Positions 7,289-13,025 of a stretch of DNA of 16,140 bases are shown here, piece after piece. The DNA is from an uncultured Clostridia bacterium. Its GTDB lineage: Bacteria; Bacillota; Clostridia; Christensenellales; Borkfalkiaceae. Below the pieces are notes generated by a model. That model did not search any database. It was not told the DNA's origin and worked only from the letters and a program-made list of their open reading frames with translations. Every line of letters starts with the position of its first letter. The first letter of the stretch is position 1. A program made the position numbers and the translations under genes. Location of the stretch: the NCBI GenBank assembly GCA_947581885.1, contig CANPWF010000018.1, positions 1 to 16,140 of the forward strand, in the 5' to 3' direction.

Positions 7289-8296
7289 TCAATCCTCCCG
7301 AAAACAGACGGGAACGGGGCGGACGGCGAACCCCTCTTCCCCCTCATCGGGGAAGGTGAGAAGGGTCCCCCCGAGCCGTTCCTTTGCATGGGTATCGTAT
7401 TCCCCCGTTTTATAGCCGACCGTCACGCGGACGGGGCCGCATAGAAGGCTTGTATTCACCTTGTGAAAATGCCCCGTGAATACGCCGACGACACCGATCT
7501 TTCGGAAGAGCTCCATGAGCCCTCCGTCCCGATCGACGCACATCGAAGGGCGCACGGGCTCCCCCCACCCGCCGAACGTGCCTTTGCCCGAGAGTTCAAA
7601 CGGGCGGAAATCGGAAGAAAGACCGTACTTTTCCGCCTCGGTTACGATCGCCGCGGGCGGGATATGGAAGAAGGCGAACGCGGGAAGGCCTCCGAAATTC
7701 CGCGCTTTTCTTTCCAGCCATTCCCGTTGCCGAGGGAAGATCCCGTGCGGCTTTTCCTCCGTCCAATAGCCCGAATCGAGCACATACAAGACGGCGATAT
7801 CCTTCCCGCCTCGGCGGACGAGCACGGTGAAATTTCCGCACCCCTCCGTATCTCCCGCGCGAAAGAGGCAATGCGGCGCGGCTTGGAGGGCATCGGCGAT
7901 CCCCCTCTCCCCGATTTTGCTCTCCCGCTCGTGATTGCCGAGCGCGAGCGTCCACGGGACCCCGTATTTCTCCATGAGGGCGATGTGAAGGGCAAGCATC
8001 TCGCCGCTGTCGTCGAATTCCCCATAGACGAAATCGCCCGTATGGACGATGAGGTCGGGCTTCGCTTTTCCGACTGCCTCGTCGAGATAGCGCGTCATGC
8101 GAACGCCGACGTTTTCGGGTGCCCACTTTTTCATCTCCTCCGCGGAGAGCCTGCCTTCATAGCGGCACCCCTTGGAATTGATGATCTGCGTATCGGTCAC
8201 CTGCAAGACGCGGACGGGCTCTTCCCCCGCGATCTCAACGAAGAAATCCGCCCTTTTTGAGGGATCTTTGCCGAATTGTACTCTTTTTGCCCCCAT
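7289..8296 (-). CDS. Cytoplasmic calcineurin-like metallophosphoesterase
   Basis: This 335-residue protein is a predicted metal-dependent phosphatase or phosphodiesterase. Metal-binding motifs occur in order: Asp35-Thr-Gln37 (normally D-x-H), GD at 87-88, GNHE at 120-123, His211 in FFHIPP, and GHFH at 275-278. The His-to-Gln change in motif I is shared with the upstream gene. The two proteins align from FFVEIAGEEPVRVLQVTDTQ onward (paralogues), but this one lacks the signal peptide and lipobox and should be cytoplasmic. The start is uncertain. ATG 8296 gives the best length, but its first two bases are the last two of a consensus TATAAT, and no clear Shine-Dalgarno lies upstream. A TTG at 8323 would add nine residues. 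The gene ends one base before the ROK start. The substrate is unknown; a phosphorylated sugar or glycan fragment would fit the locus. Confidence 0.85.
   Translation of the reverse strand: MGAKRVQFGKDPSKRADFFVEIAGEEPVRVLQVTDTQIINSKGCRYEGRLSAEEMKKWAPENVGVRMTRYLDEAVGKAKPDLIVHTGDFVYGEFDDSGEMLALHIALMEKYGVPWTLALGNHERESKIGERGIADALQAAPHCLFRAGDTEGCGNFTVLVRRGGKDIAVLYVLDSGYWTEEKPHGIFPRQREWLERKARNFGGLPAFAFFHIPPAAIVTEAEKYGLSSDFRPFELSGKGTFGGWGEPVRPSMCVDRDGGLMELFRKIGVVGVFTGHFHKVNTSLLCGPVRVTVGYKTGEYDTHAKERLGGTLLTFPDEGEEGFAVRPVPVCFRED
7294..7299 (-). promoter_or_regulatory. Ribosome binding site of the ROK regulator (decides its start)
   Basis: GGGAGG on the minus strand, six bases before ATG 7287 and inside the last codons of the phosphoesterase gene. 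It fixes the start at 7287 rather than at the longer in-frame start at 7389, and implies coupled translation. Confidence 0.85.
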
Positions 8297-8323
8297 TATA
8301 ACAGCCCCGCCCCGAAAAATCAA
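8295..8323 (-). promoter_or_regulatory. Strong sigma70-type extended -10 promoter candidate
   Basis: On the minus strand there is TTGATT (8318-8323), exactly 17 bases, then TATAAT (8295-8300), with TG one base before the -10 (TGTTATAAT). That is a full consensus -10, an extended-10 TG, optimal spacing and a 4/6 -35. Predicted transcription would start near 8288. The -10 box contains the A and T of the putative ATG of the cytoplasmic phosphoesterase, so RNA from this promoter could not use that start. It would serve the ROK regulator and the genes after it. It sits in the 54-base gap after the lipoprotein phosphoesterase gene. No experiment supports it here; a chance match in a short AT-containing gap is possible. 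Confidence 0.6.
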
Positions 8324-8350
8324 CCAAATAACACAACTACCCGCGCAAAG

Positions 8351-9484
8351 CTATGCGCAAACGATCTGTTCGACGCGGAGCCCGTTCCCGACGGTGATGA
8401 GCGTCCCGCCGATCTCTCCCGCATAGAAGCTATCGTACAGGCTCGACTTCAACCCGAAGGTATACCGCACGCCGTCGAAAGTTACGCTCGCGTTGTCCTC
8501 GTGTTCGTGTCCGAAGAACCACCCCTCGCACCCGTACTCTTTCAAGAGGGCGTGGAAGGCGTACTCCTCATCGATATAGGTGAGCGGATCCTTGTGCAAC
8601 GAACCGCTGTCCCCGCTGTCGTTTTCGGGAATGACGACGGGGCGGAAGGAAGCGGTAGGGTCGGCGGAAGCGAACCCGTGCACAAAGGAGACGTAGCCGT
8701 ACTGTTGGAGCCCGTCGCCGACGGCACGCACGGGATGATGGAAGAACCCGATCGACTTGGGGTTTTCCCCATACAGCGTTTTGAGCTTTTCCGCCGTCTC
8801 CTCGAACCAAGCGATCTGCTTCTCTTTCAGCCCCGCGGTCGAATACATGTTCTGATCGCGGTCGGAATCGGTATGCCCGTTGCTGTCCATGAGGTAGAGA
8901 ACTTCGGTGAGCTCCCCGCCCTGCGTGATGCCGATCGTGAAGTTGCCGTTCCCCTCAACGGAGAGATATTCTTCGCCGTCGACCGTCTCGACGGGACCCC
9001 GCTTGAAGAGGCAGTGCGGGGCGGCTTGGTAACGCCTGACCGTCTCCTCCACGCCGAGTGCCGTCTCGTTATCGTGATTGCCGAATACGAACGTCCACGG
9101 AGTGTTGTAGCTCTCCATCTCGGCGATGAGCGCGTCGAGCATGGCGCCGCTGTCGTCGAATCTCCCATAGACATTATCGCCCGAGAGCACGATGAGATCG
9201 GGCTTCGCCGCCTCCACCGCCTTGCGGGTGTATTTCCACGCGAGCTCGGGAAGGCGTTCGGGAGCCCAATTCTTCACCGAGGCCTCGGGGAGGGTGCCCT
9301 GCACTCTTTGCTGGGAAGAATCGATGATCTGGATATCGGAAAGTTGCAAAATTTTAACTTCTCGCCCCGCCTCGACTTCGAGCACGAAATCCACCGTACT
9401 CTCGAGGGAAGGTCCCTTCTTGGCACAGCCTGCAAGCGGGACGAGAAGCAAGAGCGCGACTGCCGCCGCGAAGAAGCGTCTCAT
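8351..9484 (-). CDS. Lipoprotein metallophosphoesterase (calcineurin-like)
   Basis: This 377-residue protein is a predicted surface-exposed metallophosphoesterase. The N-terminus is a lipoprotein signal: MRR, a hydrophobic run, then lipobox LAGC with Cys20. Metal motifs: Asp50-Ile-Gln52 (D-x-H expected), GD at 102-103, GNHD at 135-138, FFHHP with His249-His250, and GHEH at 325-328. The segment 'QIIDSSQQR' after motif I and the D-x-Q variation look like a subfamily signature shared with the next gene. Its ATG overlaps the stop of the upstream gene by four bases (ATGA), and no good Shine-Dalgarno is visible, so initiation probably depends on translation of the upstream anchored protein. The enzyme would act outside the membrane, perhaps on phosphate or phosphodiester decorations of a glycan. 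That role is inference; the fold and localisation are well supported. Confidence 0.9.
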   Translation of the reverse strand: MRRFFAAAVALLLLVPLAGCAKKGPSLESTVDFVLEVEAGREVKILQLSDIQIIDSSQQRVQGTLPEASVKNWAPERLPELAWKYTRKAVEAAKPDLIVLSGDNVYGRFDDSGAMLDALIAEMESYNTPWTFVFGNHDNETALGVEETVRRYQAAPHCLFKRGPVETVDGEEYLSVEGNGNFTIGITQGGELTEVLYLMDSNGHTDSDRDQNMYSTAGLKEKQIAWFEETAEKLKTLYGENPKSIGFFHHPVRAVGDGLQQYGYVSFVHGFASADPTASFRPVVIPENDSGDSGSLHKDPLTYIDEEYAFHALLKEYGCEGWFFGHEHEDNASVTFDGVRYTFGLKSSLYDSFYAGEIGGTLITVGNGLRVEQIVCA

Positions 9485-10680
9485 TTGCGCTTTCTGCGGA
9501 TGAGGACCGCCAACGCCGCAAGTCCGCCGACCGCGCCGACCGCGCCGCCGACAACGGAATTACAGCCGCCTTTCTTCCCCTCTTCCGCCCCTGCCTTGGT
9601 GTAGGTAACGGGCGCGGAGGGTTCGCTGCTCTTCATAAGGAAGGTGTCTTCGGGGACTGCCGTCACCGTGATGGTGTACGTCCCCGGTTGGAGTTTTTCG
9701 AGGGAACAGAAGTTGGTGAGCACGCTCTTGACGTTGTCCTCGCCGCCGAAGTCGACGACATATTCCCTCGCCCCGTCGATGATATCCCATTCGAGCCTGT
9801 TCTTCTCCTCGTTGATACGGACGACGGGGGTCGCAAGCGGAACGATGGTGGGCGGGAGTTCGGTATCGTCGATCTGCAAGTGGAAATCATCCACAAGGAT
9901 GTTGGAAGTACAGCAGTTGAGGCTCAAAAAGCCGTAATAATCGTAGCTCGGGATATCGAAGGTGCAATCGTATACGGTATGTCCGTCGACGGAGATCGTA
10001 TAGTGATTGCCGTCCGCTTTGAGCGAATAGGTGATCCAAGGCATATCCTGCTCGGGCTGTGCGCTCGGGACGGTGTAGGGCTCGGACTCGATCGTCAGCT
10101 TTTCGCCGTATGTGCTTTGGATCTCGCCGAGCGGATTGGCTTCGCCGCCGTTGAATACGGCATAACCCACGCCCGCAACGCCGTTCCCCGCCTTTTCGCG
10201 CTGGACGGTGAAGAGCAGGTTGTTGGTGCCCGTGTAGTGCGAGCTCGCCTTCTTGCGGAAGGAAAGCCCCACCCAACTCTTTTCGGGAACGTCATCCACG
10301 AGGAATTTCAGCCTGAAAGAGGCGGTGAAGTTCTTCACGCGGTAATCCCCGCCGGGACCCATGTAGAAGAAGGTATTCGCGCCGATGGTATTTTTGAGAT
10401 GCAGGACTTTGTTTTCGTTCGTCCCGTTTTCGTATTCGATCTTGCCGACCTCGCGGATATGCGAATCCATGCCGAGGGCGGAACCCCCGCGGAACACATT
10501 GTTATCCCACTTTTCGGTGATCTGCGTGTTGTTTTCGATCCACGAACCGTCGACGGTGTAGCTCTCGAAATCGTCCGTAAAATCGGGAAGTTTCTCCGCA
10601 GCGGAAGCCTGCGTCCCCGCAAAGGGAACGCAGACGGAAAGCGCGAGCGCGGCGATCGCCGTACACAAGATTTTTTTCAT
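9481..10680 (-). CDS. Secreted C-terminally anchored protein with LamG/DUF1080-like and Fn3-like domains
   Basis: This 399-residue protein carries a Sec signal peptide (residues 1-28, cleavage near ASA-A). Residues about 32-275 form a concanavalin-like jelly-roll of the LamG/DUF1080 type, starting FTDDFESY and ending with NILVDDFHLQI. This resembles glycan-binding or 3-keto-disaccharide-hydrolase-like modules; I see no catalytic residues to name. Residues about 285-362 are Fn3-like, ending PGTYTITVTAVPED and a last strand. The tail has Gly-Gly-Cys373-Asn-Ser, a small-residue hydrophobic segment and RRKRK at the very end, a three-part sorting-type anchor. The Fn3-like module and tail are clearly related to those of the large surface protein at 13026-15830. 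AAGGAG overlaps the stop codon of the preceding lipoprotein gene, four bases before ATG 10680. A role in glycan capture at the cell surface is likely but inferred. Confidence 0.8.
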   Translation of the reverse strand: MKKILCTAIAALALSVCVPFAGTQASAAEKLPDFTDDFESYTVDGSWIENNTQITEKWDNNVFRGGSALGMDSHIREVGKIEYENGTNENKVLHLKNTIGANTFFYMGPGGDYRVKNFTASFRLKFLVDDVPEKSWVGLSFRKKASSHYTGTNNLLFTVQREKAGNGVAGVGYAVFNGGEANPLGEIQSTYGEKLTIESEPYTVPSAQPEQDMPWITYSLKADGNHYTISVDGHTVYDCTFDIPSYDYYGFLSLNCCTSNILVDDFHLQIDDTELPPTIVPLATPVVRINEEKNRLEWDIIDGAREYVVDFGGEDNVKSVLTNFCSLEKLQPGTYTITVTAVPEDTFLMKSSEPSAPVTYTKAGAEEGKKGGCNSVVGGAVGAVGGLAALAVLIRRKRK

Positions 10681-10688
10681 GATTCTCC

Positions 10689-12065
10689 TTATTCGATGAC
10701 GACGAGGATGCCCTCGCCTGCCTCGGGCGTGAGAGTGAGCGTTTCTCCCTCAAACGCCGTTTTTACTCCCTTCACGACGGTATATCCTTTCACGGAGGAA
10801 GTGAAGTTGAGCGAAACCGTATCCCCTTCCGTCACCGAGTTATCGGTAACATACAGGGCGGTTTTGCCGTTGAAGTCAAAGCACCCGACGAGGGAATGCC
10901 CCGCCTCGGCGGAAGCGAGCTCGCCGTATGTTGTGAGTCGATCCGTTTCGGGAATGCCGCAAACTTCCCAAGGGGAAGTGCCGCAAACGACAACGCCCTT
11001 GCTCTTGGAGCACATGAGCACTTCGTCGACGGCGGCGATCTGCTTGTTTGCCGCCTTCACGTACTCATACACTGCGGTGCGGTTGCCGCTCAAATCGAAC
11101 ATCGCGCCGTCGAACTTTTCGCCGCCCGCATTCCTTGCCACAACGCCCGTGAAGTATTGGATGCCCTTCGCCCCGTAAGAAAGGGCGGTATTCACCTGCC
11201 AGAGGATATCCGCCTTGTTGGGGATACGGGTGTTGTTGTTGAAGGAACAGGTCTGGATATACACCCAGAACGGGATATTCGCCCCCATTGCGGCGGAACG
11301 GACGATCGCCATATTCTGGAAGTACCCGTCCAAGAGGGTGCCCTCATCCTTCCTGCAAGGATAGAAATCGTAACTCAGAACTTTGGGCTTGCAGACGCGG
11401 AGGAAGTCCGAAACGTACTGCTCGTACGGATAATCTTCCATGCCCTCGGGAAGATCCTGCTTGGGAGAACGGTAATACAGCTGCCAATTCTTCGCATAGG
11501 TCGGGAAGAGATTGACGTGCCATAAACTCCCCGTCGTATCTTCGGGCATGACGGAATCGAGAACGTCCGCAGAGGTTTTGAGCGATTCGAAGCTCGTATA
11601 CCCCGGTTCGTCCGAGAGCATCACGCCCGCAAACGCGTTGTGATAGAGGGCATGGGCGAGCTGACCGCGGATCATCGCTTCGTTCGTCGTATTCGGATTC
11701 TGCACGAGATAGGCAAGCCCGTTCTCTTCGCAAAGATCGAGCGAAGCCTTCGTGGGAGCCCCTTCGTACAGTGCCATCAAAGTGTTCACGCCCGCCTCTT
11801 TGTAGTCCGCATAGATATTGCCGCTGACGGCTTCGGGAGCGAGGGCATTGTACGCGGTGACGGGCATCGTTAAATAGTCGTGACAGCGCATCCAAAAGGA
11901 TCCGTACGTCTCGTTCGTGACCTTTACAACAGGATCCATATTCGTACCGTTATTGTTATTATTTTGGTCGTTGTTATCGGGAGAGCCCCCGCCGCCAAAG
12001 ACGCATCCGACGCAAGAACACGCCATGATCGCCGTGACGGCGAGGGAGAGAAAGAGTCGTTTCAT
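10689..12065 (-). CDS. Lipoprotein with glycoside-hydrolase-like TIM barrel
   Basis: This 458-residue protein has a lipoprotein signal peptide with two possible lipidation cysteines, Cys16 (IMAC) and Cys21 (CVGC). An Asn/Gly-rich linker (about 24-42) follows, typical of a tether holding a domain away from the membrane. The body resembles glycosidase barrels of the GH5/GH42 clan. AGVMLSDEPGY (146-156) has the D-E-P motif in which Glu153 would be the acid/base, SYDFYP (231-236) is a second conserved strand, and WQVNTALSYGAKGIQYF (289-305) is a typical late-barrel segment. Residues about 390-458 form a C-terminal beta domain. I cannot assign a GH family or confirm the nucleophile. It follows the permease by 18 bases, with GGAGG upstream of the ATG. 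It probably cleaves or binds the glycan at the cell surface to supply the transporter. Confidence 0.7.
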   Translation of the reverse strand: MKRLFLSLAVTAIMACSCVGCVFGGGGSPDNNDQNNNNNGTNMDPVVKVTNETYGSFWMRCHDYLTMPVTAYNALAPEAVSGNIYADYKEAGVNTLMALYEGAPTKASLDLCEENGLAYLVQNPNTTNEAMIRGQLAHALYHNAFAGVMLSDEPGYTSFESLKTSADVLDSVMPEDTTGSLWHVNLFPTYAKNWQLYYRSPKQDLPEGMEDYPYEQYVSDFLRVCKPKVLSYDFYPCRKDEGTLLDGYFQNMAIVRSAAMGANIPFWVYIQTCSFNNNTRIPNKADILWQVNTALSYGAKGIQYFTGVVARNAGGEKFDGAMFDLSGNRTAVYEYVKAANKQIAAVDEVLMCSKSKGVVVCGTSPWEVCGIPETDRLTTYGELASAEAGHSLVGCFDFNGKTALYVTDNSVTEGDTVSLNFTSSVKGYTVVKGVKTAFEGETLTLTPEAGEGILVVIE

Positions 12066-12083
12066 AGTTCCTCCGAGGAAAAA

Positions 12084-12938
12084 TCAGCCCTTGATGCCGC
12101 CGACCGAAAGGTTGCGCATCATGACTTTCTGGAAGCAGGCGAATACCACGAGGACGGGGATAATGGAGAGCATCATCGCCGCAAACACGCGGGGCATGTT
12201 GATACCCGCTTCACTCGAGATCCGCTGGATCCCGTAAGCGATCGTCGCCTTGGCGGGTGCGTACATGTACACGGTGAAGTAGTCGTTCCAAAAACCGATC
12301 GCCTGCAACACGCCCACCGAGACGAGCGCGGGCACCGCCATGGGAAGCATGATGGTGAAGTAGATGCGGAAATGTCCCGCTCCGTCGAGTTGCGCCGCCT
12401 CCGCATACGTCCATGAGAGGTTCTGATAGAACCCGTACAGGAGCAGGAAGCCCGAGCCGAATCCCCCCATCGCCGTGATGAAAATACCGAAGTATGTATT
12501 GATGAGCCCGATGTCGTTGTACAGGCGGTACATTGCCGCCATGGAGCCCATCGTCGGGATCATCATGATGACAATCGCCGCCGTGTAGATCGCGCCCCGC
12601 CCCGGGAAGCGGTACTTCGTGAGCACATACGCCGTCGCGGAGCAAGAAAACAGCGAGAAGAACGTACAGCCGACCGTAAGGATGACGCTGTTCAAATACA
12701 TCATCGGGATGGTGACGTTGTTATCGATGGTGAGCGTAAAACTATCCTTCCAGTTCGCGAACGTCCACTTCGTGGGGAAGCCGTTCACGTTGTAGAGGAA
12801 ATCCTTCGTCGTCTTAAAGGAATTCAGAAGGCACCAAAGGAAGGGAAAGAGGATGGAAATAGCGTAAAGGAGAAAGATGACGAACATCACCCACATCAGA
12901 ATGACGTCCCCTCTCGACTTTTTTACGCGCTGTTTCAT
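12084..12938 (-). CDS. Carbohydrate ABC transporter permease, MalG-like (CUT1)
   Basis: This 284-residue integral membrane protein is one of the two permeases of a CUT1 sugar importer. It has a basic N-terminus, a first membrane helix at about 13-36, a periplasm-side loop with the LNSFKTTKDF motif typical of MalG-type subunits, and further hydrophobic helices near 78-103, 114-136, 144-170, 197-217 and 252-270. The cytoplasmic EAA loop is clear: EAAQLDGAGHFRIYFTIMLP (180-199), the contact site for the ATPase. AGAGGT lies seven bases before ATG 12938. No MalF-type partner, solute-binding protein or ATPase is encoded in this window. The ATPase is often shared and unlinked in Firmicutes, but a lone MalG is unusual. 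Preceding it is a hairpin and the surface-protein gene; the lipoprotein glycosidase-like gene follows. Confidence 0.95.
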   Translation of the reverse strand: MKQRVKKSRGDVILMWVMFVIFLLYAISILFPFLWCLLNSFKTTKDFLYNVNGFPTKWTFANWKDSFTLTIDNNVTIPMMYLNSVILTVGCTFFSLFSCSATAYVLTKYRFPGRGAIYTAAIVIMMIPTMGSMAAMYRLYNDIGLINTYFGIFITAMGGFGSGFLLLYGFYQNLSWTYAEAAQLDGAGHFRIYFTIMLPMAVPALVSVGVLQAIGFWNDYFTVYMYAPAKATIAYGIQRISSEAGINMPRVFAAMMLSIIPVLVVFACFQKVMMRNLSVGGIKG

Positions 12939-12962
12939 AACGTACCTCTGTAAAGGATTTTC

Positions 12963-12992
12963 TTTCCCTCCGCGCTTTGGCGCGGAGGGAAA
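12963..12992. repeat. Perfect 13-bp intergenic hairpin between surface-protein gene and permease gene
   Basis: TTTCCCTCCGCGC (12963-12975) and GCGCGGAGGGAAA (12980-12992) are perfect complements with a 4-base loop. It lies in the 87-base gap about 33 bases after the stop of the surface-protein gene. On the minus strand it is followed by GAAAATCC, not a T-run, so it does not look like a standard terminator. An mRNA-stabilising or partial-attenuation role, giving more surface protein than permease, would fit. Confidence 0.75.
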
Positions 12993-13025
12993 CCGTTGCG
13001 CCTGAAAACTGCTACCTGTTATGCG

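Noticed and set aside
7288..7389. 34-codon N-terminal extension of the ROK regulator
   Set aside because: It lies inside the phosphoesterase gene, while a GGGAGG site and typical ROK N-terminus support ATG 7287.
9520..9552. Short tandem repeat (GACCGCGCC-like units)
   Set aside because: It encodes the Gly/Ala/Val-rich membrane segment of the C-terminal tail; the repetition follows from the amino-acid composition.
11935..11995. Low-complexity AAT/GTT-rich tract
   Set aside because: It is the Asn/Gly-rich linker after the lipobox of the glycosidase-like lipoprotein, an ordinary tether, not a regulatory repeat.
12963..12992. Intrinsic terminator after the surface-protein gene
   Set aside because: The stem is strong, but the following minus-strand bases are GAAAATCC, with no U-run.
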